From contig NZ_CP081964.1 of the NCBI RefSeq assembly GCF_019844075.1, positions 1,302,001 through 1,366,000 on the forward strand: 64,000 nt of DNA. The letters run 5' to 3'. The notes under the pieces are model-generated. The model did no database searches. It had not been told where the DNA came from and was given only the letters and a program-made list of their open reading frames with translations. Made by a program: the position numbers and the translations under genes. This document shows positions 40,440 through 49,104 of the stretch, piece by piece; the first letter of the stretch is position 1; each line of letters begins with the position of its first letter. The stretch is from Curtobacterium sp. TC1 (lineage in GTDB: Bacteria > Actinomycetota > Actinomycetes > Actinomycetales > Microbacteriaceae).

Positions 40440-42587
40440 TCAGGACGCGGCAGGTGCCTCGTCCGCCAGACCCAGAACGTCCAGCAGCCAGGCCAGCTCG
40501 AACGCCCGCTCCTTCCACGAGGCGTACCGACCGCTCACACCGCCGTGGCCCGCGGACATCTCGGTCTTCAGCAGCACCGGCGCCCCGACCTCGCGCAGCT
40601 TCGCGGTCCACTTCGCCGGCTCGACGTACAGCACACGGGTGTCGTTGAGCGACGTCACGGCGAGGATCCGGGGGTACTGCACGTCGTCGCGGACGTTCTC
40701 GTACGGGGTGTACTCGCTCATGTAGCGGTAGACCTCCGCGTCGTGCAGCGGGTCGCCCCACTCGTCCCACTCGATGACGGTCAGCGGCAGGTCGGGGTCG
40801 AGGATGCTCGTGAGCGCGTCGACGAACGGCACCGCGGCGACGATCCCGGCGAACCGGTCCGGCGCGATGTTCGCCACGGCACCCATCAGCAGCCCGCCGG
40901 CGCTGCCGCCCTCGGCCACGAGCCGGTCCGCGGTGGTGCGACCGGACGCGATCAGGTGGTCGGCGACCGCGACGAAGTCGGTGAAGGTGTTCTTCTTCGT
41001 CAGGGTCTTGCCGTTCTCGTACCAGTGCCGACCCATCTCGCCCCCACCGCGCACGTGGGCGACCGCGAAGACGACACCGCGGTCGAGCATCGACAGGCGC
41101 ATGACGCTGAAGCCCGGGTCGATCGAGTGCTCGTACGAGCCGTAGCCGTACAGGTGGAGCGGCGAGGGGGTGTCCGCGTCGACGGCGTCGCGGCGCCACA
41201 CGAGCGAGATCGGCACGCGGGTGCCGTCCGAGGTGGTGGCCCAGTCGCGCTCCTGCGCGTAGTCGGCGGGGTCGTAGCCGCCGAGCACCGGCTGGCGCTT
41301 GAGGACCGTCACCTGGCCGGTCGCCAGGTCGAGGTCGCTGACCTCGGACGGGGTGACGAAGGACGTGAACCCGATGCGGAGCGTCGGCTGGTCCCACTCG
41401 GGGTTGCCGCCGAGCCCGGCCGAGAACAGTGCTTCGTCGAACGGGACCTCGTGCGCGTCGCCGTACCCGTCCCCCTCGATGGGGATGATCGCGATGCGGG
41501 GGAGCGCCTCGGAACGGTACTCGAGCGCGAGGTGCCCGGCGAAGGCGTCGACGGACTCGATGCGGCGCTCGCTGTCGTGCGCCACGACCACGCGGCGGTC
41601 ACGTTCGGACGTGGGGTCGTCGGCGGGGACGTCCACGAGCTCGAAGTTCTCGGCGCCGTCGTTGTGCAGCACGAGGAACCGGTCGCTGCCGCCGACGATG
41701 GCGTGCTCGATCTCGTACTCGACACCGTCGCGCCGCGGCCAGACGACCTGGAACTCGCCGGTGGGGTCGGCTGCGTCGAGCACCAGGGCCTCCGAGGTGA
41801 TCTTCGACCCGAGCTCGATGACGATGTACTGCGACGATCGGGTCACGCCGACGCCGACCCAGTAGCGGTCGTCCGGTTCCTCGAACACCAGGACGTCGTC
41901 GGACGCAGCCGCGCCGACCGCGTGGCGCCAGATCTTGTCCGGGCGCCACGACTCGTCGACCGTGGGGTAGAAGACGTACCGGCCGGCGGGGTCGAAGGTG
42001 GCGCCGGCCCCGGTGTTCGGGATGGCGTCGCCGAGGTCGGTGCCGGTCGTCAGGTCGCGGACGTGCAGGGTGTACCGCTCGTCGCCCTCGACGTCGATGC
42101 CGTACACCAGGCGGGTGCCGTCGTCGCTGATGTCGTAGGTGCCGAGCGAGAAGAAGTCGTGGCCGTCGGCCAGGGCGTTGCCGTCGAGCACGACCTGCTC
42201 GCCGGGCAGGGTGGACTCACCCTCGACGACGGCCGGCGGGGTCCAGTCGTCCGGACCGGCGATCGGCGCGCGGCAGTGCACGCCGTACTGGCTGCCCTCG
42301 GCCGTGCGGGTGAAGTACCACCAGTCGCCCATGCGCACCGGCACCGAGAGGTCGGTCTCCTGGACGCGGCTCTTGACCTCGGCGAAGACACGGTCGCGCA
42401 GCGGCGCGAGGTGCTCGGTCGCGGCGTCGGTGTACGCGTTCTCGGCCTCGAGGTAGGCCAGGGTGTCCGGCGACTCCTTGTCTCTCAGCCACTCGTAGTC
42501 GTCGACGAAGTCGATGCCGTGGTGGGTCCGCGTCACGGGCCGCTTGGCGGCGGTGGGAGGGGTGGCCTGGGAGTGCTCGGTGCTCAC
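40440..42587 (-). CDS. ptrB: S9 peptidase, oligopeptidase B type
   Basis: This 715-residue cytosolic serine peptidase has an N-terminal cap and seven-bladed propeller (about 75-430) followed by an alpha/beta hydrolase. The nucleophile is in EGGSAGGLLMG (Ser about 556), the Asp in SLNDTRVLYVEP (about 649) and the His in SAGHGG (about 681). THHGIDFVDDYEWLRD at the N-terminus is typical of oligopeptidase B. It cuts short peptides after basic residues. No signal peptide is present. Start GTG 42587 (VSTEHSQATPP). It shares the strand with the Fic gene upstream (41-nt gap) and may be in one operon. Confidence 0.92.
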   Translation of the reverse strand: MSTEHSQATPPTAAKRPVTRTHHGIDFVDDYEWLRDKESPDTLAYLEAENAYTDAATEHLAPLRDRVFAEVKSRVQETDLSVPVRMGDWWYFTRTAEGSQYGVHCRAPIAGPDDWTPPAVVEGESTLPGEQVVLDGNALADGHDFFSLGTYDISDDGTRLVYGIDVEGDERYTLHVRDLTTGTDLGDAIPNTGAGATFDPAGRYVFYPTVDESWRPDKIWRHAVGAAASDDVLVFEEPDDRYWVGVGVTRSSQYIVIELGSKITSEALVLDAADPTGEFQVVWPRRDGVEYEIEHAIVGGSDRFLVLHNDGAENFELVDVPADDPTSERDRRVVVAHDSERRIESVDAFAGHLALEYRSEALPRIAIIPIEGDGYGDAHEVPFDEALFSAGLGGNPEWDQPTLRIGFTSFVTPSEVSDLDLATGQVTVLKRQPVLGGYDPADYAQERDWATTSDGTRVPISLVWRRDAVDADTPSPLHLYGYGSYEHSIDPGFSVMRLSMLDRGVVFAVAHVRGGGEMGRHWYENGKTLTKKNTFTDFVAVADHLIASGRTTADRLVAEGGSAGGLLMGAVANIAPDRFAGIVAAVPFVDALTSILDPDLPLTVIEWDEWGDPLHDAEVYRYMSEYTPYENVRDDVQYPRILAVTSLNDTRVLYVEPAKWTAKLREVGAPVLLKTEMSAGHGGVSGRYASWKERAFELAWLLDVLGLADEAPAAS

Positions 42588-42627
42588 CGTCCCACCCTAT
42601 TCGCACCGCCCCGCGGCGAGCCGGGCG

Positions 42628-43872
42628 TCATGCCACCGCACGGACCGGGTTCGATCGCCCGGTGACGGCAGCCTGCACGCGCTGCTCGAAGGCCTCGAGC
42701 TCGTCGACCACCGCCGGCGCCACCCAGGCCCGGTCGCGCTGCCGCTCGGTGACCGGACGCAGCACCCCGGTCCGCACGAGGTCCGCGGCGACGGCATCAG
42801 CGGCCCCGGCCGGGACGAGCTCCTGCAGCCGGGTCTCCGTCAGGACCGGATCGTCGGAGAGCGCCCGGCCGACGACCGCGTGCAGCCCGTCGGCGCACGG
42901 CCCTGCAGCCCGGTCGGCCGCGTGTTCGTCGAGGAGCAGGGCGGTCACGGTCGCCTCGTCGCACACGGTGCCGATGGCGATCGCGACGTCTGCCACGAGG
43001 GCGTCCACGACCCCGTCGCGGTACCGCTCGAGGTGCCGGAAGTACCGGCCCCGATCCGCTGCGAGCGCCGTGGCGATCGGTGCGGTCACCGTCGTCGTGA
43101 CGCCCCGGCGTCGCAGCACGGCGCTGATCAACGCACGTCCGATCCGGCCGTTGCCGTCGGTGAACGGGTGGATCGACTCGAACTGGGCGTGCCCGATCGC
43201 AGCCTGGGCGATCGGGTGCAGGTCCGTCCGGTGCAGGAACGCGAAGAGGTCGGTCATGAGCGGCGCGACGAGCTCCGGCGGAGGCGGGACGTACGTCGCC
43301 AGCCGCGGGGTGTCACCGCCACCGATCCAGTTCTGGACGCTGCGGTACCGCCCGGCGTACCGTCCGTCGACCGGGTCGTCCCGCATGAGCAGCCGGTGCG
43401 CCTCGAGCAGCGCGGCCTCGGTGATCACGCCCGTGTCCGCTGCTGCGACCAACCCCTCGATCGCACCGGCGGCGCGGACGACGACGGTCGCAGTCGGGTT
43501 CGCGCGGATGCCCACGAGTGCTCGGGCGCAGTCGTCGAGCGACGCGGACTCGTCCTCGATCCGTGAGGACGCCGCCGCTTCGGTCCGGCCGATCACCGAG
43601 CCGAGCGGCGCGAGTCGGGAACCGTGGTGGACGTCGAGTGCGCGGAGCGCGGCCGCGGCGCGGTCGAGGAGCGCCACGGTGGCATCGCCGGGCACCCACC
43701 GGACCCGGGCGATCCGCGGCGGCAGCGACACCCGCACGGACGTCGTCATGCGGTCCTCGCGGGAGCCCCGACGGGAACTGCGCCACGGACGCTCCGCACT
43801 GCGGTGCACGGGCCAGCTGCCGGGTGCGGTCGACGTGCCGAGGTGGTCCGCGGGCTCGATCCGATGTGCCAT
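42628..43872 (-). CDS. Fic/DOC family protein (putative AMPylase)
   Basis: This 414-residue protein has the Fic core motif HPFTDGNGRIGR (about 236-247), intact for AMP transfer from ATP to hydroxyl side chains. An N-terminal domain carries SSRIEDESAS (about 101-110), matching the inhibitory helix position of class II Fic proteins, where (S/T)xxxE(G/N) is expected; here the last residue is Asp. A winged helix probably ends the protein (TETRLQELVPAGAADAVAADLV). Start ATG 43872; a later ATG at about 43749 is possible. There is no adjacent antitoxin gene, which agrees with cis inhibition. Confidence 0.88.
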   Translation of the reverse strand: MAHRIEPADHLGTSTAPGSWPVHRSAERPWRSSRRGSREDRMTTSVRVSLPPRIARVRWVPGDATVALLDRAAAALRALDVHHGSRLAPLGSVIGRTEAAASSRIEDESASLDDCARALVGIRANPTATVVVRAAGAIEGLVAAADTGVITEAALLEAHRLLMRDDPVDGRYAGRYRSVQNWIGGGDTPRLATYVPPPPELVAPLMTDLFAFLHRTDLHPIAQAAIGHAQFESIHPFTDGNGRIGRALISAVLRRRGVTTTVTAPIATALAADRGRYFRHLERYRDGVVDALVADVAIAIGTVCDEATVTALLLDEHAADRAAGPCADGLHAVVGRALSDDPVLTETRLQELVPAGAADAVAADLVRTGVLRPVTERQRDRAWVAPAVVDELEAFEQRVQAAVTGRSNPVRAVA

Positions 43873-43946
43873 GCCGCGAGCGTAGGGACCGCCGGACGCC
43901 CGACGCCAGGAATCCGTATTTCGCCGGCCCGCGTAGCGTTGGTGGC

Positions 43947-45146
43947 ATGCGCAACTCCTTCGCGATCACCGGTGCCCACGTCGTCCCCGTCTCCGCCCCC
44001 GCCTTCGACGGCGGCGCGGTCGTCGTCGAGGACGGCCGCATCACGGCGATCGGCCCGGACGTCACGCCGCCCCCGGGGATCGCGGTCGTGGACGCCGCCG
44101 GAGCGTGGCTGGTCCCCGGGTTCGTCGAGTCGCACGGCCACGTCGGCATCCACGAGGAGGCGAACGGCGAGGCCGGCAACGACACGAACGAGATGACCGG
44201 CCCCAACATGGCCGGGGTCCGTGCGATCGACGCGATCGACATCGACGACGAGGGCTTCCGCGATGCGCTCGCCGGCGGCATCACGAGCATCGTCGTGAAG
44301 CCCGGCTCGGGCAACCCGATCGGCGGCCAGACCGTCGCCATCAAGACCTGGGGCGGCCGGACCGTCGACGAGCAGCTCATCTCGGACTCGGTGAGCATCA
44401 AGAGCGCCCTCGGCGAGAACCCGAAGCGCGTGTACGGCGGCAAGGGCCAGACGCCGTCGACGCGCCTGGGCGTCGCGAAGATCATCCGTGACGCCTTCGT
44501 CGAGGCCGAGAACTACCGTGCCGCCCGCGACGCCGCCGCGGCCAAGGGGGAGCCGTTCGCGCGGGACCTGTCCAAGGAGGCCCTGGTCCGGGTCCTCGAC
44601 GGCGAGCTCGTCTGGGACCAGCACACGCACCGCCACGACGACATCGCCACCGCGATCCGGCTGTCCGAGGAGTTCGGGTACCGCCTCGTGGTGAACCACG
44701 GCACCGAGGCACACAAGATCGCGAGCCTGCTCGCCGAGAAGGACATCCCGGTCATCTACGGCCCGCTCTTCACGAGCCGTTCGAAGGTGGAACTCCGGGA
44801 CCGCGGCATCCCGAACCTCGCCACGATCGCTGCCGCCGGCGTCCGGGTCGCGATCACCACCGATGCCCCGGTCGTGCCGATCGGCATGCTCGTCGACCAG
44901 GCGACGGCCGCCGTGAAGGAGGGCCTGCCCGCACAGACCGCGCTCGAGGCGCTCACCGTCAACCCGGCCGAGTTCCTCGGCTTCGGGGACCGTGTCGGTC
45001 GACTGGCCGTGGGCTACGACGCCGACCTCGTGCTCTGGGACGGTGACCCGCTGGACGCGACCAGTCGCGCGACGCGCGTCTGGATCGACGGTGAGCCCGT
45101 CTTCGAGTGGGCGGACGGCGTCGGCGTCACCACCCCGCGCTGGTAG
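43947..45146 (+). CDS. Metal-dependent amidohydrolase (imidazolonepropionase-like)
   Basis: This 399-residue cytosolic protein begins with the beta-sandwich piece ITGAHVVPVSAPAFDGGAVVVEDGRITAIGPD. The amidohydrolase barrel follows: VESHGHVGIHEE (metal-binding HxH), DQHTHRHDDIA, VNHGTEAHKIA and ITTDAPVVP. DADLVLWDGDPLDATSRATRVW ends the composite domain. It fits the imidazolonepropionase-like/prolidase subgroup; the substrate is unknown, and no hut genes are nearby. TAGCGT at 43934-43939 is 7 nt before the ATG, so a leaderless transcript is likely. Confidence 0.85.
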   Translation: MRNSFAITGAHVVPVSAPAFDGGAVVVEDGRITAIGPDVTPPPGIAVVDAAGAWLVPGFVESHGHVGIHEEANGEAGNDTNEMTGPNMAGVRAIDAIDIDDEGFRDALAGGITSIVVKPGSGNPIGGQTVAIKTWGGRTVDEQLISDSVSIKSALGENPKRVYGGKGQTPSTRLGVAKIIRDAFVEAENYRAARDAAAAKGEPFARDLSKEALVRVLDGELVWDQHTHRHDDIATAIRLSEEFGYRLVVNHGTEAHKIASLLAEKDIPVIYGPLFTSRSKVELRDRGIPNLATIAAAGVRVAITTDAPVVPIGMLVDQATAAVKEGLPAQTALEALTVNPAEFLGFGDRVGRLAVGYDADLVLWDGDPLDATSRATRVWIDGEPVFEWADGVGVTTPRW

Positions 45147-45157
45147 CGGGGGAGAGC

Positions 45158-45207
45158 CGGGAGGCGCGGATCGCGACGTGCCCGGACGTCGCGATCCGGG
45201 CCTCCCG
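45158..45207. repeat. Extragenic palindrome, GGGAGGC family (copy 2)
   Basis: Arms 45158-45179 and 45186-45207 pair over 22 positions with one mismatch; outer bases are CGGGAGGC/GCCTCCCG and the inner arm is CGGATCGCGACGT. It lies between the convergent stops at 45146 and 45257. Inner sequence differs from the other copies. Confidence 0.8.
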
Positions 45208-45256
45208 TCCGTGGCGCCGGGGCGCTGGGTGGTGACGGTCGGCGGACCCGGCCGGG

Positions 45257-46147
45257 TCAGACCTCGCGCGCCAGCAGGAACTCGTTGATGCGGTCCGTCA
45301 GGTCCGCGTCGATCGCCCGGGTGTCGCCGTTCACCGAGCGGATCGGCGCCGCCTGACGGACGCTCGACACGAGCCAGAGCGCGTCGGCGGCCTGCAGGTC
45401 GGCGAGGGTGACGAGCTCGTAGGCGGTCTCGATGCCGGCCTGCTCGGCGAAGCGGAAGACGTCGGCCTGCGTGGTGCCGGCGAGGATCCCGATGTCGGTG
45501 CGCGGCGTCACGAGCCGCTCGCCGACCTTCATGATCAGGTTGGCGCGCGTGCCCTCGAGCACGTAGCCGTCGCTCGACACGAACAGGGCGTCGTCGGCCC
45601 CGCGGCGGGCGGCCTCGCGCAGGGCGGCCATGTTGACGGCGTACGAGAGCGTCTTCGCGCCCTGCAGCAGCCACGGCGAGGTGCGCTCGACGTCGTGCCG
45701 GTACCCGCGGTCCAGGACCACGACGGAGATGCCCTCGGTGCGCGCCGCGGTGGAGTCGACGGACGGCGCGGCGTACACCCACCCGGTGGGGCGGTCGGTG
45801 CCCTCGACACCACGGGTCAGGACGGTCTTCGCGAAGGCCTCGCGGACCGGGTCGAGCCGGGCGCAGACGGCCTCGATCGCCTGCCGCCACGCGTCGGGGT
45901 CCGGCGCGGGCAGGTCGAGCATCGCAGCGGAGCGGCCGAACCGGGCCAGGTGCGCCTCGAGCGCCTGGGGGCGACCGTCGACCACCGTGATGGTCTCGAA
46001 CACGCCGTCGCCCCGGGTGATGCCGAGGTCCTGGACCTGCAGGTGCTCCTCGAGCGGCTTCGCCCAGGTGAAGGCGTCCGCTGCGGGGTCGTGCGGCGCG
46101 GCGTCGCGGGAGGGCTGGTTGAGGATCGCGAGCACGGTTTCGGTCAT
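45257..46147 (-). CDS. pabC: Aminodeoxychorismate lyase / class IV aminotransferase
   Basis: This 296-residue fold type IV PLP enzyme starts at ATG 46147 (MTETVLAILNQP). The PLP lysine is in LQGAKTLSYAVNMAAL, and ALFVSSDGYVLEGTRANLI is the family signature. GILAGTTQADVFRFAEQAG binds the cofactor phosphate. It should release pyruvate from aminodeoxychorismate to give p-aminobenzoate, complementing PabB at 19280, though a D-amino acid or branched-chain aminotransferase is possible within this family. It is a few bases downstream of a small gene on the same strand (19-nt gap). Confidence 0.78.
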   Translation of the reverse strand: MTETVLAILNQPSRDAAPHDPAADAFTWAKPLEEHLQVQDLGITRGDGVFETITVVDGRPQALEAHLARFGRSAAMLDLPAPDPDAWRQAIEAVCARLDPVREAFAKTVLTRGVEGTDRPTGWVYAAPSVDSTAARTEGISVVVLDRGYRHDVERTSPWLLQGAKTLSYAVNMAALREAARRGADDALFVSSDGYVLEGTRANLIMKVGERLVTPRTDIGILAGTTQADVFRFAEQAGIETAYELVTLADLQAADALWLVSSVRQAAPIRSVNGDTRAIDADLTDRINEFLLAREV

Positions 46148-46166
46148 GCACCCATCCAACCGCAGC

Positions 46167-46517
46167 TCAGCCCGCTTCGGGCAGCGCGCCCAGCAGCTTC
46201 CACACCGCTGGCGTCAGCTCGGGGTGCTGCAGCGCGATCCGGCGCAACCGGTGGTACTCCTCGCCCAGCCTGGTGCCCTGCCCGGACGCCGGGTGGCTCG
46301 ACCACTGCGCGTTCCGCTTGCCGATCGCCTCGTCCAGATCGACCGCGTCGGCCCGGAGGATCAGCACGACCTGCTCGTCCACCGTGGGGAGCGTGGGCAT
46401 GAACTCCCACGGGTCCTCGCCCTGTCGGCTCCGGTGCTCGACGAGCATCGAGATCTCCTCGGCCGCCTCGGCGCGCAGCACTTCGAGGCTGCGCCCGGTC
46501 CTGCGGGGCTCAGCCAC
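46167..46517 (-). CDS. Small hypothetical protein
   Basis: From GTG 46517 (VAEPRRTGRSLEVLRAEA) this is a 116-residue soluble protein; a longer open frame runs to 46604 but overlaps the divergent Nudix promoter. Sequence is charged, with RLGEEYHRLRRIALQHPELTPAVWKLLG at the C-terminus and EISMLVEHRSRQGEDPWEF in the middle. No cysteine, signal or recognised domain is present. It is 19 nt upstream of pabC on the same strand and divergent from the Nudix gene, with 64 nt between starts. Function unknown. Confidence 0.6.
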   Translation of the reverse strand: MAEPRRTGRSLEVLRAEAAEEISMLVEHRSRQGEDPWEFMPTLPTVDEQVVLILRADAVDLDEAIGKRNAQWSSHPASGQGTRLGEEYHRLRRIALQHPELTPAVWKLLGALPEAG

Positions 46518-46581
46518 GGTGCCCCCGCAGCACGCCTGCCATGGGAAGAGCGTACGACACATCTTCGGCCAGACTGGACGG

Positions 46582-47100
46582 GTGACCCCGCGCGACGAGA
46601 GCAAGTCCCAGCACCCCCGGGTGGTCGTCGTCTACCTGCTCCGCGACGGTGCGGACGGCCCCGAGGTGCTGCTGGGCGAGAAGCGCCGCGGCCTCGGCAC
46701 GGGCCGACTGGTCGGCCCCGGCGGCAAGCGCGAGCCCGGCGAGACGGCGGTCGAGACCGCCGTGCGCGAGGTGCGTGAAGAGGTCGGCCTGCGGCTCGAC
46801 GCGGTCGACCTGGAGGCCCGTGGCACGTTGGACTACCGGTTCCCGTACCGACCGTCCTGGTCCCAGGTCTCGGACGTCTTCGTGTGCCGCCGATGGCAGG
46901 GCAGCCCGTCGGGCTCCGACGAGCTCGAACCGCGGTGGATCCCCGTCGCCGACGTCCCCTACGGGGCGATGTGGGACGACGCGAAGTACTGGCTGCCGAG
47001 GGTGCTGCGTGGGGGTTCGGTGCGTGCACGCTTCACGTTCGCCGACGACGACGCGACGGTCGCGGGCTTCACCGGGACGGGCGTCGAGACACCCGCGTAG
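46582..47100 (+). CDS. Nudix hydrolase (MutT-like)
   Basis: This 172-residue protein starts at GTG 46582. The Nudix box is GPGGKREPGETAVETAVREV followed by REEVGL, with all Glu ligands kept. It begins with a basic leader (VTPRDESKSQHPRVVVVYLL) and has FRFPYRPSWSQVSDVFVCRRW-like segments near the substrate pocket. Human MTH1-like and actinobacterial MutT proteins share the LLGEKRRGLGTGRLVGPGG N-terminal part, so removal of 8-oxo-dGTP is plausible. AGACT at about 46571 could be a -10; the transcript may be leaderless. Confidence 0.88.
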   Translation: MTPRDESKSQHPRVVVVYLLRDGADGPEVLLGEKRRGLGTGRLVGPGGKREPGETAVETAVREVREEVGLRLDAVDLEARGTLDYRFPYRPSWSQVSDVFVCRRWQGSPSGSDELEPRWIPVADVPYGAMWDDAKYWLPRVLRGGSVRARFTFADDDATVAGFTGTGVETPA

Positions 47101-47106
47101 TCCGCG

Positions 47107-47397
47107 TCAGCGGGTCTGCTGCTGGGTGCGGGTGCTGCCGGTGCGTGCCTCTTCGGCAGCGGCGATGACCTCGGCGTCGCCGCTCCGACCACCGAGGGGC
47201 CGGACGAAGAAGTCGATGATCCCGAACACGATCGCGCCGACCATGGCGAACATCGCCCAACCGACGAAGAGCCCGGCGGTGTTCCGGCCGTCGGCGGGGG
47301 CGAGCACGATGCTCGCGACGTAGAAGCCGACCGTCAGCACGAGGAGCACGACGACGACGGTGACGAGGACGCGGTGCCAGGTGATGCGGGGGTTCAT
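47107..47397 (-). CDS. Small two-helix membrane protein
   Basis: This 96-residue protein has two membrane helices: about 9-31 (VLVTVVVVLLVLTVGFYVAS) and 40-63 (AGLFVGWAMFAMVGAIVFGIID). A soluble tail EVIAAAEEARTGSTRTQQQTR follows. No family is recognised. It lies 28 nt downstream of the 541-residue membrane protein gene on the same strand and is convergent with the Nudix gene (6 nt between stops). It may be an accessory subunit of its upstream neighbour, but only position suggests that. Confidence 0.6.
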   Translation of the reverse strand: MNPRITWHRVLVTVVVVLLVLTVGFYVASIVLAPADGRNTAGLFVGWAMFAMVGAIVFGIIDFFVRPLGGRSGDAEVIAAAEEARTGSTRTQQQTR

Positions 47398-47425
47398 GCG
47401 ACCCAGGATACCCGGCCGCCGTGGC

Positions 47426-49051
47426 TCACCGGTCGGCGTGCCGGCCGTGCGGCTGCTCGTCCGTGGCCTCGACGCGAGCCGACGTCTCGGACCGGACCGG
47501 GGCTCTGGAACCCTCGGTGCGTGGGACGGGACGGGTGCGTGGTCCGGTCCCCGCGCCTCCCCCCACGTGCTCGGCCGTCACGTCGCTCCGCAGGCTCCGC
47601 GACGCGCCGGTACCGGCCCGCGTGGACCCAGGCCGCTGCACCGGGATGCGGCCGGTGGGGGTGGTCTCGGTCTCGAGGCCGTCGCGACCGCCCGTGAAGA
47701 CGTCGCCGCCGACGCGGGCGTCCTCCCAGTCGTCGTCGCTCAGGACGCTCAGGGTGCCCGTCTCGGTCGACTCGAGGCCGTGGCGCTCGAGCTCGGCGTC
47801 GCGCTCCTTGCCGAGGAACTCGCGGTTCGCGGTGTTGGCGTCCTGGAACATCGTGGTCCGGCCGGTGACGATGGCGCGGATGCGGCGCCGCTCCCACCAC
47901 TTCTTGCCGAAGTACATGAGCACCAGGCCGGCCGCGGCGTAGCAACCCATCGTGATCAGGCCGCGCGCCGGACCCGGGCCGACGCCGTAGATCTGGTGCT
48001 TGATCATGTCGACCATGCTCGACCCGACGACGACGTTGTTGAGCCAGGCGAACGGCTCCGGCATGAACCACTTCGGGTACGCGCCCCCGGACGACGGCAT
48101 CGACAGGAACACGAAGCAGATCATGGCGGGGGCGGCGATGAACCGGCCCACGAAGTAGCTCAGCCCGTTGACGGCGAGCCCGATCGCGACGATCCACCCC
48201 CACGCGATGAGCACGAGCTGGATCCAGTGCCCGTGGATCGCACCGACCACCGGTCCGGCGAGCGTGTTCGTGATGAGGGAGATGACGAGGCCACCGACGA
48301 CGATGACGGCCATGCGGGTGCGGTGCCGGAGCGGACCGCCCATGATCCCGATGAACATCGCGACCATGTAGCCGCCGATGCACCAGGCGAGCATGACGTA
48401 CATCGGCACGGTGCCGTACTCGTCCCACGCGGGCAGGGGAGCGAGCTCGGTGACCGTCGGACTCGCGACCCCGATGCCGGTCAGGACCGCGGTCAGCGTC
48501 GCCGGGACGAGGCTCGCCACCTGGAACTGGTGTGCGCTCGCCTTGAAGAACTCGTTCGTCGCGGGGTCGTACGCGACCGCCATCGAGCCGGCGAGGACGT
48601 CACGCTTCGCCGCGGCCAACGAGTCGTACGTGTGGAAGACGAACTCGCCCGGCAACGCCTTCTGCACGGCGGCGACGAGCGTCGGGTCGCTGCCGACCAG
48701 TGCGATCGGCACGTCGTGCGGGTGCGGTGCGTGGAAGGCGAAGACGTAGCAGAGGCAGAAGCCGACGATGAAGAAGAGCGGCATCCAGAGCTGCAGGCCG
48801 ATGAGCTGGAGCGACGGGTGCAGGGTGGCGTACCAGCGGCGGTAGGCGCCGTGCTGCTGCGGCTCCGGGACGGGCGCCTGACGACGCGGGGCCGGGCGGG
48901 ATGACCCGGCGACCTTCGCACCGCGACGGGGCTTGGTCCCGCGGGCCGAGGGCCGGGTGCTGCGTGGCTTCGGTGCCGACGTCGGTCGGGACGCTCCGGG
49001 ACGTTCCGGGGTGTCGTCGTTCCTGGGGACGTCGTTCCGCGGCGTGCTCAC
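47426..49051 (-). CDS. ABC-2/YhgE-like membrane protein with disordered tails
   Basis: This 541-residue protein has a Pro/Arg/Ser-rich cytoplasmic N-tail (1-70), one membrane helix (about 85-110, MPLFFIVGFCLCYVFAF), a soluble domain of about 100 residues (DVPIALVGSDPTLVAAVQKA), then about five membrane helices (about 215-400) and a long charged tail. This is the topology of ABC-2-type permeases and the YhgE/Pip group. No ATPase gene is next to it. The substrate is unknown. The two-helix gene downstream is probably co-transcribed. Confidence 0.7.
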   Translation of the reverse strand: MSTPRNDVPRNDDTPERPGASRPTSAPKPRSTRPSARGTKPRRGAKVAGSSRPAPRRQAPVPEPQQHGAYRRWYATLHPSLQLIGLQLWMPLFFIVGFCLCYVFAFHAPHPHDVPIALVGSDPTLVAAVQKALPGEFVFHTYDSLAAAKRDVLAGSMAVAYDPATNEFFKASAHQFQVASLVPATLTAVLTGIGVASPTVTELAPLPAWDEYGTVPMYVMLAWCIGGYMVAMFIGIMGGPLRHRTRMAVIVVGGLVISLITNTLAGPVVGAIHGHWIQLVLIAWGWIVAIGLAVNGLSYFVGRFIAAPAMICFVFLSMPSSGGAYPKWFMPEPFAWLNNVVVGSSMVDMIKHQIYGVGPGPARGLITMGCYAAAGLVLMYFGKKWWERRRIRAIVTGRTTMFQDANTANREFLGKERDAELERHGLESTETGTLSVLSDDDWEDARVGGDVFTGGRDGLETETTPTGRIPVQRPGSTRAGTGASRSLRSDVTAEHVGGGAGTGPRTRPVPRTEGSRAPVRSETSARVEATDEQPHGRHADR

Positions 49052-49104
49052 GTTCGCGCTGTGCTCCTGTTCTCGTAACGGAGCGCCAGGATACGCCGGG
49101 GCCC

